Shown piece after piece: positions 1 through 8,600 of a DNA stretch of 64,000 nt. The stretch is from Streptomyces avidinii (GTDB taxonomy: Bacteria; Actinomycetota; Actinomycetes; Streptomycetales; Streptomycetaceae). How positions within the stretch are numbered: position 1 is the first letter of the stretch; every line of letters begins with the position of its first letter. A model generated the notes under the pieces. It was not told the DNA's origin and made no database searches. It was given only the letters and a program-made list of their open reading frames with translations. The stretch spans positions 1 to 64,000 of the forward strand of contig NZ_BMVL01000014.1 of assembly GCF_014650695.1 (NCBI RefSeq), read 5' to 3'. The position numbers were made by a program, and so were the translations under genes.

Positions 1-3000
1 CGCCGAGGGTGCCGGTGCCGCCGGTGATCAGCGCCGTCCCCTCCGGGTCGATCCCCTGCGCCGCTCCGTCCGCGGCACCGGCCCGGGCCAGTCGCGGCAC
101 GTGGGCCGCGCCGTTCCGCAGAACGGTCCGCGGCTCGTCCGACGCCACCGCCCGCCGCAGGGCCTCCAGCGATTGCGGTGCGTCGTCGAGGTCGACCAGG
201 ACGATCCGGCCCGGGTGCTCCGTGACCGCGGAACTCAGCAGACCCCAGACGGCGGCCTGCGCCGGGTCGGGTTCCTCCCCGGGGCTCACGGCGTTCGCGT
301 GACGGGTGACCGCCACCAGCCGCGAGGACACGAAGCGCTCGTCGGCCAGCCAGGACCGCAGCAGGTCCAGGGCCCGCTGGGCGCTGTCGTGCGCCGCGTC
401 CGCCCCGTCCTTGCCGTCCGCAGGGGCGGGCGTCGCGACGACGACGAAGTCGGGCACCGGGGCGCCCGCGTCCGTGGCGGCACCGAGCGCCGCCAGATCG
501 GAATGTGCCTCGGCGCCGGGCAGCCCGGCGAGCGCACCCGAGCCGAGCACGGCCCACAGGCCGGCCGGTTCGGCCGCGGCCGCGGGCGCCCACGAGGGCA
601 CGAACATCGCGTCCGAGGGTCCGCCCGGCTCGGCGACCCGCCCGGCGGGCCGCACGACCAGGGAATCCACCGTGGCCACGGGCCGGCCGTCCGCGTCGGC
701 GAAGAGCAGTGCGAGCGAGTCGGGACCGTTCGGTGTCAGTCGTACGCGCAGGAACGACGCCCCGGCCGCGTGCAGCGAGACCCCGCGCCACTCGAAGGGC
801 AGCCGGCCCCGCTGCTCCCGGCCGAACTCGCCCGGTACGAAAGCGGCCGCGTGCAGCGCGGCGTCGGCGAGCGCGGGGTGCAGGCTGAAGGAGTCGGCGT
901 CCCCGGCGACCTCGTCGGGCAGCCGTACCTCGGCGTAGACCCGGTCGCCCTGCCGCCACACCGTGCGCAGCCCCTGGAAGGCCGGCCCGTAGTGGAACCC
1001 GGCCGCGGCGAAGTCCGCGTAGAAACCGTCGACCGACAGCTCCTCGGCCCCGGCGGGCGGCCATGCCGCCAGATCGTCCGCGGGTTCGGTACCGGCCGCG
1101 GTGAGACGGCCGCCGGCGTGCCGGGTCCAGACGTCCTCCGCCGATCCCTCCACCTGCGCGTGCACGGTGAACTCGCGGTCCCCGGACGCGTCCGGGGCCC
1201 CCAGGGCGACCTGGACCCGTACGCCGCCGCCGGACGGGAGGGCGAGGGGAAGCTCCAGGGTGAGGTCCGCGACGGACTCCAGCCCGATGCGGGCGCCCGC
1301 CCACAGCGCCAGCTCGGCGACGGCGGTACCCGGAAGCACCACCGTGTCCCCGAGGGCATGACCCGCCAGCCAGGGGTGGGTGTCCGTGGACAGCCGGCCG
1401 GTGAACAGCCAGCCGCCCCCGGTCGCCGGCACCAGCGCGGCACCGAGCAGCGGGTGATCGGCCGGGGCCAGGCCCGCAGCGGTCACGTCCCCGGAGCCGG
1501 GCAGGGTCTGCACCCAGTAGTGCGCGTGCTGGAACGCGTACGTCGGCAGGTCGACCTCGCGGGCGTCCTGTCCGGCGAAGAACGCCGCCCAGTCCACGGG
1601 CAGCCCGGCCGCGTGCGCCCGGGCCAGCAGGGTGGTGAGCGTCCTGACCTCGGGCCGTTCCCGGCGCAGGGCGGGTGCGACGACAAAGTCCTCGCCGCCC
1701 AGGGCGGCCAGGGTCTCGTTCACCATGGACGTGAGCGCGCCGTCGGCCCCGAGCTCGAGGAAGACGGTCACGCCGTCCTCGGCCAGGGTGCGTACGACAT
1801 CGTGGAAACGGACGGGTTCGCGCACCTGCCGGGCCCAGTAGCCGGGGTCGGCCCAGTCCTGCGGCGCGAGGACGGTGCCGGTCACGCTGGAGACGACGGG
1901 GATGTCCGCGGGCTGGAAGGCCAGGCCCTGCGCCACCCGGCGCAGCTCCTCGACGACCGGCTCCATGAGAGGCGAATGGAAGGCGTGGCTCACCGGAAGG
2001 CGCCGCGTCCGCCGGCCGAGCTCGGTGAAGTGCGCCGCGATCGCGGTGACCACGTCCTCGGCGCCGGACACCACGACCGAGCCGGGTCCGTTGACGGCGG
2101 CGACACCCGCCGACGCCTCGTGCCCGGCGAGCAGCGGCAGCACCTCGTCCTCGGTCGCCGCGACGGAGACCATCGCGCCGCCCGCGGGCAGCTCCTGCAT
2201 CAGCCGGCCGCGTGCCGCCACCAGCGCACAGGCGTCCGTCAGCGACAGCATGCCCGACACGTGCGCGGCGGTCAGCTCGCCCACGGAGTGCCCGGAGAGC
2301 AGCCGGGGCCGTACGCCCCACTCCTCCAGCAGCCGGAAGAGCGCCACCCCGAGCGCGAAGGTGGCCGCCTGGGTGTAGAGCGTCTGGTCGAGCAGCCGGG
2401 CGTCCTCGGTGTCCGCACCGGCCAGCAGCACCGTCAGCAGGGGACGGTCCAGGCGCGGGTCCAGCTCGGCGCACACCGCCTCCAGCGCGCGGGCGTAGAC
2501 CGGGAACGTCTCGTAGAGCTCCCGTCCCATGCCGGGACGCTGAGCGCCCTGACCGGTGAAGAGGAACGCGCCGCGCACCTCGCTCGCGAGTCCGCCGACG
2601 GAACCGGCCGACGGGGCTGCGCCCATCAGTCCGGCCAGCTCGCGCAGCAGTTCCTCGCGGTCCTCGGCGAGCAGGACGGCGCGGTGCTCGAAGGCGGTGC
2701 GCTTCGTCGCCAGCGCACACGCCAGATCGCCGAGTGCCAGGTCGGGGCGGCCGAGCAGGTGCTCGTGCAGCCGGGCGGCCTGGGCGGGCAGCGCCGCGGC
2801 GGTGGCCGCGGACAGCAGCACCGGCACCACCGGCAGGGCGGCGGGAGCCGGCGGGCGGTTCCCGTCCGGCGCGTCCGTCTCCTCGGGGGCGTCGGCGGCG
2901 AGGTCCGCGGCCGCCGGTTCCTCCACGATGACGTGCACGTTCGTGCCGCTGATCCCGAACGAGGAGATCCCGGCCCGGCGGGGCCGGTCGGCCCGCGGCC

Positions 3001-4294
3001 ACGGGCGGTTCTCGGTCAGTAGCTCCACCGCGCCGGCCGACCAGTCCACTTCGGGAGTCGGGCCGTCCACGTGCAGGGTACGGGGCAGCTCCTCGTGCCG
3101 CATCGCCATGACCATCTTGATGATGCCGGCGGCGCCGGCGGCGGCCTGGGTGTGCCCGAGGTTGGATTTGACGGACCCCAGCCACAGGGGCTGGTCCGCG
3201 GGGCGGTCCTGGCCGTAGGTGGCCAGCAGGGCCTGTGCCTCGATGGGGTCACCGAGCGTCGTGCCCGTCCCGTGCGCCTCCACGACGTCGACGTCGGCGG
3301 TGCCGAGGCGGGCCGAGGCCAGCGCCTGCTGGATCACGCGCTGTTGCGAGGGGCCGTTGGGCGAGGTGAGTCCGTTGGACGCGCCGTCCTGGTTGACCGC
3401 GCTGCCCCGGACGATCGCGAGCACGTCGTGCCCCTTGCGCCGGGCGTCGGAGAGCCGCTCGACCACGATCAGGGCGGAGCCCTCGCCCCAGCCGACGCCG
3501 TCGGCGGCGGCAGCGAACGACTTGCACCGGCCGGTGCGGGACAGGCCGCGCTGCCGGGAGTTCTCCACGAAGGTGGCGGGCGTGGACATGACCGTGGCCC
3601 CGCCCGCGAGCGCCATGTCGCACTCGCCGTCACGCAGGGCCTGCACGGCGAGGTGCAGCGCCACCAGGGAAGACGAGCACGCGGTGTCCAGGGTGACGGC
3701 CGGTCCCTCGAGGCCGAGGAAGTACGAGATCCGGCCCGACGCCACGCTGGCGGCCATGCCCGTGCTCAGGTACCCCTCGACCTCGTCGGGCAGCATGCCC
3801 GGGCCCGAGGCGTAGTCGTGGTACATCAGGCCGGTGAAGACACCGGTGCGCGAACCGGCCAGGGACCTCGGGTCCACCCCGGCGTTCTCCAGGGCCTCCC
3901 ACGCGGTCTCCAGCAGCAGCCGCTGCTGCGGGTCCATCGCCAGGGCCTCGCGCGGCGCGATCCCGAAGAACTCGGAGTCGAACGACGCCGCCCCGGAAAG
4001 GAAACCGCCCTCGGTCGCGTACGCGGTGCCCGAGTGGTCGGGATCGGGGTGGTAGAGCCCGTCGAGGTCCCAGCCGCGGTCCTGCGGCATGGGACCGATG
4101 GCGTCCCCGCCACGGCGGACGAGCTCCCACAGCTCGTCGGGCGAGCCGACGTCGCCGGGCAGCCTGCAGGCCATTCCGACAATTGCTATGGGCTCGGCGT
4201 CGCCGGCCTCAAGCTTCTTGATACGTCGATGGGCCTGCCGGAGATCGGCCGCCATCTTCTTGAGGTAATCAACCAGCTGCGCTTCGTTCGTCAC
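1..4294 (-). CDS. Type I modular polyketide synthase, N-terminal part (docking-KS-AT-DH-KR start)
   Basis: This is a multidomain enzyme of polyketide chain extension. It is read on the minus strand from a GTG start at 4294 and runs off the left edge, leaving about 1431 residues. In order I see a short helical N-terminal docking segment (residues 1-30). Next is a ketosynthase with TACSSS (active Cys near 206), EAHGTGT and KSNLGHT. Then comes an acyltransferase with GHSVGE and a HAFH specificity motif, which by family rules predicts malonyl-CoA. A dehydratase with HPWLAGHALGD and HPALADAALH follows, and finally the NADP-binding TGGTGTLG start of a ketoreductase at the very edge. No enoylreductase precedes the KR. 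The docking helix suggests it receives a chain from an upstream PKS protein rather than starting synthesis. It is transcribed divergently from the next gene. The downstream modules and product cannot be seen. Confidence 0.95.
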   Translation of the reverse strand, partial: MTNEAQLVDYLKKMAADLRQAHRRIKKLEAGDAEPIAIVGMACRLPGDVGSPDELWELVRRGGDAIGPMPQDRGWDLDGLYHPDPDHSGTAYATEGGFLSGAASFDSEFFGIAPREALAMDPQQRLLLETAWEALENAGVDPRSLAGSRTGVFTGLMYHDYASGPGMLPDEVEGYLSTGMAASVASGRISYFLGLEGPAVTLDTACSSSLVALHLAVQALRDGECDMALAGGATVMSTPATFVENSRQRGLSRTGRCKSFAAAADGVGWGEGSALIVVERLSDARRKGHDVLAIVRGSAVNQDGASNGLTSPNGPSQQRVIQQALASARLGTADVDVVEAHGTGTTLGDPIEAQALLATYGQDRPADQPLWLGSVKSNLGHTQAAAGAAGIIKMVMAMRHEELPRTLHVDGPTPEVDWSAGAVELLTENRPWPRADRPRRAGISSFGISGTNVHVIVEEPAAADLAADAPEETDAPDGNRPPAPAALPVVPVLLSAATAAALPAQAARLHEHLLGRPDLALGDLACALATKRTAFEHRAVLLAEDREELLRELAGLMGAAPSAGSVGGLASEVRGAFLFTGQGAQRPGMGRELYETFPVYARALEAVCAELDPRLDRPLLTVLLAGADTEDARLLDQTLYTQAATFALGVALFRLLEEWGVRPRLLSGHSVGELTAAHVSGMLSLTDACALVAARGRLMQELPAGGAMVSVAATEDEVLPLLAGHEASAGVAAVNGPGSVVVSGAEDVVTAIAAHFTELGRRTRRLPVSHAFHSPLMEPVVEELRRVAQGLAFQPADIPVVSSVTGTVLAPQDWADPGYWARQVREPVRFHDVVRTLAEDGVTVFLELGADGALTSMVNETLAALGGEDFVVAPALRRERPEVRTLTTLLARAHAAGLPVDWAAFFAGQDAREVDLPTYAFQHAHYWVQTLPGSGDVTAAGLAPADHPLLGAALVPATGGGWLFTGRLSTDTHPWLAGHALGDTVVLPGTAVAELALWAGARIGLESVADLTLELPLALPSGGGVRVQVALGAPDASGDREFTVHAQVEGSAEDVWTRHAGGRLTAAGTEPADDLAAWPPAGAEELSVDGFYADFAAAGFHYGPAFQGLRTVWRQGDRVYAEVRLPDEVAGDADSFSLHPALADAALHAAAFVPGEFGREQRGRLPFEWRGVSLHAAGASFLRVRLTPNGPDSLALLFADADGRPVATVDSLVVRPAGRVAEPGGPSDAMFVPSWAPAAAAEPAGLWAVLGSGALAGLPGAEAHSDLAALGAATDAGAPVPDFVVVATPAPADGKDGADAAHDSAQRALDLLRSWLADERFVSSRLVAVTRHANAVSPGEEPDPAQAAVWGLLSSAVTEHPGRIVLVDLDDAPQSLEALRRAVASDEPRTVLRNGAAHVPRLARAGAADGAAQGIDPEGTALITGGTGTLG

Positions 4295-4356
4295 CTGTGA
4301 ACCTGCCTGAGAGATTGGCAAACCTCGCCCTTCGAGGGGAAGCTACGGATGCTCCG

Positions 4357-4469
4357 CCCCTAGCCGCGTCCCCTCAGCCACCCCAGAAAGCCGTCCCGCG
4401 GCCTTCTCGCGCAGGGGCGTGCGTGCACGGGCTAGGGGTTGTCGTTAGGGGTGAAGCGCTGTTTAGCAT
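4357..4469. promoter_or_regulatory. Divergent promoter region with CTAGGGG repeats
   Basis: The gap between the PKS start and the lipocalin-like gene carries CCCCTAGCC at 4357-4365 and its exact inverse GGCTAGGGG at 4430-4438. A further TAGGGG lies at 4446-4451, in direct orientation with the second copy and 14 bases from it. TAGCAT at 4464-4469 could be a -10 for the plus-strand gene (ATG at 4511), although only a poor TTGTCG lies near -35. Copies facing both genes suggest one regulator serving both directions. Binding by a cluster-situated activator is inference. Confidence 0.35.
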
Positions 4470-4510
4470 GCGGCGATTTCATTTCGACAGGACTGGAGCG
4501 CATCGCCGCC

Positions 4511-5020
4511 ATGACAATCTCTGAGTCGGCAACCGAAACCCCGGTGGAGCAGGAATTCTCCAAGCCTGCGGGCCCCGAGAAAATCCACGACCTGGATTTC
4601 CTCCTGGGTGACTTCCGAATCGAGTGGACCAATTACACGTCCGACCCGGCCACCACCGGCGTCGCCACCTGGAACACCGAGTCCACCTTCGGCGGCCACG
4701 CGTACGAGATGACGCAGCGCGTGGACGAGCACGACGTCAACGGACGCTTCATCGTCCAGTGGGTCGAGTCCGAGTCCGCCTTCTCCGGCTACTACTACGA
4801 CGACTGGGCGAACCGCACCCTTCTGACCTCCGAGGGCTGGAAGGACGGCTTCTTCTCCTTCACCGGCACGTGCGTCGGTTTCGGAAAGACGTTCCAGCTC
4901 AAGGAGCAGTACGAGATCGTCGACGCCGATCACTACGTCAAGCGCGGATTCGTCAAGTTCGACGAGAACGAGGAGACGGAGTGGATCCCGGCGGACGAGA
5001 TCCACGCCTACCGGGCCTGA
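4511..5020 (+). CDS. Small lipocalin-like protein (DUF1579-type), PKS-cluster associated
   Basis: A 169-residue soluble protein of unproven function. There is no signal peptide or membrane segment. The opening DLDFLLGDFRIEWTNYT, followed by many alternating aromatic and polar strands (GYYYDDW, FFSFTGTC, YEIVDADHYVKRGF), resembles DUF1579-like beta-barrel proteins that bind small ligands. I chose ATG 4511; an in-frame TTG at 4439 would add 24 unconvincing residues and overlaps the likely promoter. It diverges from the PKS gene and stands 116 bases before the CCR gene, so it is probably co-regulated with the cluster. It might handle an intermediate or act as a small cyclase or isomerase, but nothing in the sequence proves that. 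The family call is moderate. Confidence 0.6.
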   Translation: MTISESATETPVEQEFSKPAGPEKIHDLDFLLGDFRIEWTNYTSDPATTGVATWNTESTFGGHAYEMTQRVDEHDVNGRFIVQWVESESAFSGYYYDDWANRTLLTSEGWKDGFFSFTGTCVGFGKTFQLKEQYEIVDADHYVKRGFVKFDENEETEWIPADEIHAYRA

Positions 5021-5063
5021 GCACCCCCGGCCGCCCCCTGGACGGCGGCAGCGATGCAGGACT

Positions 5064-5113
5064 CCGCCGGCCTCTCCCGTGGAACCGGCGGTACCGGGAC
5101 CGGCCCCGGTCCC
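5064..5113 (+). other. Two hairpins in the ccr leader
   Basis: CCGCCGG (5064-5070) pairs with CCGGCGG (5085-5091), and GGGACCGG (5096-5103) pairs with CCGGTCCC (5106-5113). They lie between the small protein gene and the ribosome site of ccr. Neither is followed by a T run, so they look more like RNA processing or stability elements than terminators. Confidence 0.35.
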
Positions 5114-5136
5114 GCACCACCTCGGAAAGGTTGAAC

Positions 5137-6489
5137 ATGCCCACGCTGTCCGAAGCCCTCCTTGCCGGTGCCCCGCCGGAGGAGTTGGAGCGCGCCGCGC
5201 TGCCGGAGGAGTACACCGCCGCATACATCCGGGCCGAGGACGCCGGGATGTTCGAGGGGGTCGGCGACAAGGACGTCCGGAAGTCGCTCCACGTGGGGCA
5301 GGTGCCCATGCCGGAGCTGGCCCCGGACGAGGTGCTGGTCGCGGTCATGGCGAGCGCGGTCAACTACAACACCGTGTGGTCGGCCATGTTCGAGCCGATC
5401 CCCACCTTCCGCTTCCTGAAGCAGTTCGCCGCCCAGGGAGGCTGGGCCGAGCGGCACGACCTCCCCTACCACGTGCTGGGTTCGGACGGCGCCGGCGTGA
5501 TCGTGCGCAAGGGGTCCGGCGTGCGCCGCTGGCAGGTCGGCGACCACGTCGTGACGAGTTGCGTCCAGGTCGACGACCAGGAGCCCGCCACGCACGGTGA
5601 CGGAATGATGGGTGCCGAGCAGCGCATCTGGGGGTTCGAGACGAACTTCGGCGGCCTGGCCCACTACGCGGTGGTCCGGGCGAGCCAGCTCATCCCCAAG
5701 GCGGCCCACCTCAGCTGGGAGGAGGCAGCGTGCAACCCGCTGTGCGCGAGCACGGCCTACCGCATGCTCGTCGGTGACCGGGGCGCCCGCATCAAGCAGG
5801 GTGACGTCGTACTGATCTGGGGCGCCGCCGGCGGGCTGGGCGCGTACGCCACCCAGTTCGTCCGGAACGGCGGTGGCATCCCCGTGGGTGTCGTCAGCTC
5901 GCCCGAGAAGGCGGAGGCGGCGCGCAGGCTCGGCTGCGAGCTGGTCGTGGACCGGTCGGAGATCGGCCTCGACGACAGCATCGCCGATGACCCCGCAAAG
6001 GTGATCGAGGTCGGCAAGCGTCTCGGCCGCATCATCCGCAAGGGGGTCGGTGAGGACCCGCACGTCGTCTTCGAACACGTGGGCCGCGCGACCTTCGGGG
6101 TCTCGATGTTCGTCGTGCGCCGTGGTGGGACCGTGGTCACCTGCGGCTCCAGCAGCGGTTACCAGCACACCTATGACAACCGGTACCTGTGGATGAAGCT
6201 GAAGCGGGTCATCGGCAGCCACGCGGCGAACCTGCAGGAGCAGTGGGAGGCCAACCGGCTCTTCGCCACGGGCCGCATCGTGCCCACCCTGTCCACGGTC
6301 CATCCGCTGGCCGAGATCGGCGAGGCCGCCCGCTCCGTGCAGACCAACCGGCACATCGGGAAGGTGGGCGTGCTCTGCCAGGCGACCGCTCCCGGGCAGG
6401 GCGTCACCGACCCGGTGCTGCGCGCCTCCATCGGCGAGGACCGTCTGAACCCGCTGCGCGACCTCCACCAGGTACGCACGGCGAGCTGA
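5137..6489 (+). CDS. ccr: Crotonyl-CoA carboxylase/reductase
   Basis: Catalyses NADPH- and CO2-dependent reductive carboxylation of crotonyl-CoA (or longer 2-enoyl-CoAs) to ethylmalonyl-type extender units. It is a 450-residue MDR-family protein with the long CCR N-terminus and a nucleotide-binding WGAAGGLGAYATQ near 228-240. All four residues known to form the CO2 pocket of the Kitasatospora setae enzyme (N81, F170, E171, H365) are present here as N78, F167, E168 and H362, each shifted by exactly three, so carboxylation rather than simple reduction is expected. ATG 5137 has a GGAAAGG ribosome site six bases upstream; the longer reading frame upstream lacks CCR sequence. A strong hairpin follows at 6508. 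Beside a type I PKS it probably provides ethylmalonyl-CoA or a rarer extender for another module, since the AT visible here looks malonyl-specific. Confidence 0.97.
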   Translation: MPTLSEALLAGAPPEELERAALPEEYTAAYIRAEDAGMFEGVGDKDVRKSLHVGQVPMPELAPDEVLVAVMASAVNYNTVWSAMFEPIPTFRFLKQFAAQGGWAERHDLPYHVLGSDGAGVIVRKGSGVRRWQVGDHVVTSCVQVDDQEPATHGDGMMGAEQRIWGFETNFGGLAHYAVVRASQLIPKAAHLSWEEAACNPLCASTAYRMLVGDRGARIKQGDVVLIWGAAGGLGAYATQFVRNGGGIPVGVVSSPEKAEAARRLGCELVVDRSEIGLDDSIADDPAKVIEVGKRLGRIIRKGVGEDPHVVFEHVGRATFGVSMFVVRRGGTVVTCGSSSGYQHTYDNRYLWMKLKRVIGSHAANLQEQWEANRLFATGRIVPTLSTVHPLAEIGEAARSVQTNRHIGKVGVLCQATAPGQGVTDPVLRASIGEDRLNPLRDLHQVRTAS

Positions 6490-6507
6490 GCCACCTGATG
6501 CACTGGA

Positions 6508-6542
6508 CCTGTCCGGGACCGTAGATACTGGTTCCGGACAGG
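6508..6542 (+). terminator. Terminator after ccr
   Basis: A 13-base stem with one mismatch: CCTGTCCGGGACC at 6508-6520 against GGTTCCGGACAGG at 6530-6542, loop of nine, followed by a short T-rich stretch. It marks the boundary between the PKS-cluster edge and the atp operon. Confidence 0.75.
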
Positions 6543-6796
6543 TCTTTGCCGTGTCCACGGGCCCACGGGTCGCCGCTCAGGTGAGCGGGCGTTGACCCAT
6601 CCGTGTGACGAGCGGCATAGTAATTGAGTAAAGTCTGCATCAAATACTTTGTGATACCGTTCGCAAGCGCCCGGGATGGAAGCGTGAAGACCGCAGTGCG
6701 ACCGTCTTCCCCATATGTGCTAGACCACTCCCGGGTCACAACCGTCTACTGGCGGTGACCAAACCCACCCAACACCTCGCCGGAGGAGCTGCCCCC
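6543..6796 (+). promoter_or_regulatory. atp operon upstream region with candidate promoter
   Basis: This gap holds no convincing gene. TTGACC at 6592-6597 and CATAGT at 6616-6621, spaced by 18, form a reasonable HrdB-type -35/-10 pair. A second AT-rich stretch with TTGAGT starts at 6624. GGAGGA at 6782-6787 is the ribosome site of atpI. The promoter assignment is tentative. Confidence 0.35.
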
Positions 6797-7210
6797 ATGC
6801 AGTCCAACGACGCCCGAACTCTCCTGCACTGCGTCATCCCCACCGTCGTCGTCGGCGGCGCCGGGATCGCGGTCAGTGCTGCCCTCGCGGGCAGCAAGGG
6901 CGCGCTGGGTGCCGCCATCGGCGTGGCACTCGTCCTCGTTTTCATGGGAGGGGGGCTCGTCGCCCTCCAGCGGACCGCTCGCTCCCTGCCTCATCTCTTC
7001 CAGATGATGGGGCTCCTGCTCTACACGACGCAGATCCTCGCTCTGATGATCATTCTGAGTGTGATCAAGCGCGTCGCGGTCTTCGACACCAAGTGCACGG
7101 CCTTCACGCTGCTCGCGGCCACTCTGGTCTGGATGGCGGCGCAGGTCCGGGCGCACATGAAGTCGAAAATCCTTTATGTGGAGCCGGAAGGGACCCGGAC
7201 GCCCTCGTAA
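6797..7210 (+). CDS. atpI: ATP synthase protein I (AtpI)
   Basis: Small integral membrane protein that opens many bacterial atp operons; in studied species it helps assemble the c-ring. It has 137 residues and about four hydrophobic segments (TVVVGGAGIAVSAAL, ALGAAIGVALVLVFMGG, MMGLLLYTTQILALMIILSV, FTLLAATLVWMAA). ATG 6797 follows GGAGGA by nine bases; an in-frame upstream start at 6755 lacks a ribosome site. The identification rests on its position just ahead of atpB, its size and its topology, because AtpI sequences diverge quickly. Confidence 0.85.
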   Translation: MQSNDARTLLHCVIPTVVVGGAGIAVSAALAGSKGALGAAIGVALVLVFMGGGLVALQRTARSLPHLFQMMGLLLYTTQILALMIILSVIKRVAVFDTKCTAFTLLAATLVWMAAQVRAHMKSKILYVEPEGTRTPS

Positions 7211-7438
7211 CGTGTAGGCCGGGTGTAAAGGTGCTACCGCTCGTTTGCTATCGTCTCGCCACAGCTGCGGCAGGTTTGCGCGGGCGGCAGACGGACGTCA
7301 GATGAGCGTTGTCAGAGCTTGGTGCCCAATCGCCGCACTTAAGTATCCGCCAGTCCAGTCCAGTGCCGTTCCGCGGTCGCAGGCCGCGCCGACACAATGA
7401 GGTTGCCGTACCCATGCGTCAAGTTGAAGGAGCTCGCG
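7211..7438 (+). promoter_or_regulatory. atpI-atpB gap with possible internal promoter
   Basis: A 228-base gap, unusually long for this operon. TATCGT at 7249-7254 is a fair -10, but the matching -35 region (GTAAAG at 7225) is poor. The tail carries GAAGGAG at 7426-7432, the ribosome site of atpB. No coding segment is apparent. Confidence 0.25.
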
Positions 7439-8248
7439 GTGAGTGACGCCACGACGCTCGCCTTCGAGACCGATTGTCACATCTTCGAAGGGTGCGGCTT
7501 CCCGACTCCCGGCCTGCACTCCTTCCTGTTCAAGCCGATGTTCACGGTCGGCGGTATCGAGTTCAACAAGCCGATACTGCTGGCTTTGCTGAGCTCGGTG
7601 ATCGTCATTGGGTTCTTCTGGGCGGCATTCAGTAAGCCGAAGTTGATCCCGGGCAAGCTGCAGATGATCGGTGAGGCGGGCTACGACTTCGTCCGCCGCG
7701 GAGTGGTCTACGAGACGATCGGAAAGCGTGAGGGCGAGAAATACGTCCCGCTCATGGTCTCTCTGTTCTTCTTCATCTGGATGATGAACATCTGGTCGAT
7801 CATCCCGCTGGCCCAGTTCCCGGTGACGGCGATAATCGCTTTCCCGGCCGGCCTTGCCGCGATCGTGTACGTCCTGTGGGTGAGCATCACCTTCAAGCGT
7901 CACGGGTTCGTCGGTGGGTTCAAGAACATCACGGCGTACGACAAGTCGCTCGGCCCGGTGTTCCCGGTGGTCATGCTCTTCGAGTTCCTCTCGAACATGC
8001 TCATCCGACCGTTCACCCACGCGGTCCGTCTCTTCGCGAACATGTTCGCGGGTCACGTGCTGCTGCTGATCTTCACCATCGCGAGCTGGTACCTGCTGAA
8101 CGGCATCGGGATCGCCTACGCCAGCGTGTCGTTCGTGATGGTCATCGTGATGACGATCTTCGAGTTGTTCATCCAGGCACTGCAGGCGTACGTCTTCGTC
8201 CTGCTCTCGTGCAGCTACATCCAGGGTGCTCTCGCCGAGCACCACTGA
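7439..8248 (+). CDS. atpB: F1Fo ATP synthase subunit a
   Basis: Membrane subunit a, which forms the two proton half-channels against the c-ring. It has 269 residues with five to six transmembrane helices. The essential arginine lies in the conserved helix reading HAVRLFANMFAGH, and the C-terminal helix FELFIQALQAYVFVLL is typical. GTG 7439 is chosen because GAAGGAG sits six bases before it; an in-frame ATG at 7397 would add 14 residues with no ribosome site. atpE follows after 68 bases. Confidence 0.97.
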   Translation: MSDATTLAFETDCHIFEGCGFPTPGLHSFLFKPMFTVGGIEFNKPILLALLSSVIVIGFFWAAFSKPKLIPGKLQMIGEAGYDFVRRGVVYETIGKREGEKYVPLMVSLFFFIWMMNIWSIIPLAQFPVTAIIAFPAGLAAIVYVLWVSITFKRHGFVGGFKNITAYDKSLGPVFPVVMLFEFLSNMLIRPFTHAVRLFANMFAGHVLLLIFTIASWYLLNGIGIAYASVSFVMVIVMTIFELFIQALQAYVFVLLSCSYIQGALAEHH

Positions 8249-8316
8249 CGGTTCGGCCCCCTATACATCCGGTGGCCAACCCCCACCGGCCCGTGAATAC
8301 AGAAGGAAGAAACGGC

Positions 8317-8565
8317 ATGTCTGCTCTCGAGACCCTCGCAGCGGTCAACATCCAGGGCAACCTCGGAGCGATCGGCTACGGCCTCGCCGCGATCGGCCCC
8401 GGCGTCGGCGTCGGCATCATCTTCGGTAACGGTACCCAGGCGCTGGCCCGCCAGCCCGAGGCCGCCGGCCTCATCCGCCAGAACCAGATCCTCGGCTTCG
8501 TCCTCTGTGAGGCGCTCGCCCTGATCGGTCTCGTCATGGGCTTCGTTTACCCGGTCCCTTCTTGA
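8317..8565 (+). CDS. atpE: F1Fo ATP synthase subunit c
   Basis: Proteolipid of the rotor ring, 82 residues forming a two-helix hairpin. The first helix carries the glycine repeat GPGVGVGIIFGNG, the polar loop has ARQPEA, and the second helix (GFVLCEALALIGLV) contains the proton-carrying glutamate. A purine-rich GAAGGAAGA precedes ATG 8317. Copy number in the ring cannot be told from sequence alone. Confidence 0.97.
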   Translation: MSALETLAAVNIQGNLGAIGYGLAAIGPGVGVGIIFGNGTQALARQPEAAGLIRQNQILGFVLCEALALIGLVMGFVYPVPS

Positions 8566-8600
8566 TCGCCTGAGAACCATTTCCGACGGAAGGCACTGAT

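Noticed and set aside
101..3022. Long plus-strand open frame of about 970 codons in the PKS region
   Set aside because: It is the antisense shadow of the PKS. The minus frame carries all PKS motifs and GC third-position bias; the plus frame is Arg/Gly/Gln-rich without homology-like structure.
4624..5136. Extended N-terminus of the CCR frame upstream of 5137
   Set aside because: It is an Arg-rich out-of-frame overlap of the lipocalin-like gene and has no CCR sequence; ATG 5137 has a ribosome site.
8283..8316. Possible leader peptide before atpE
   Set aside because: The stretch is too short and lacks its own start and ribosome site; AGAAGGAAGA belongs to atpE.
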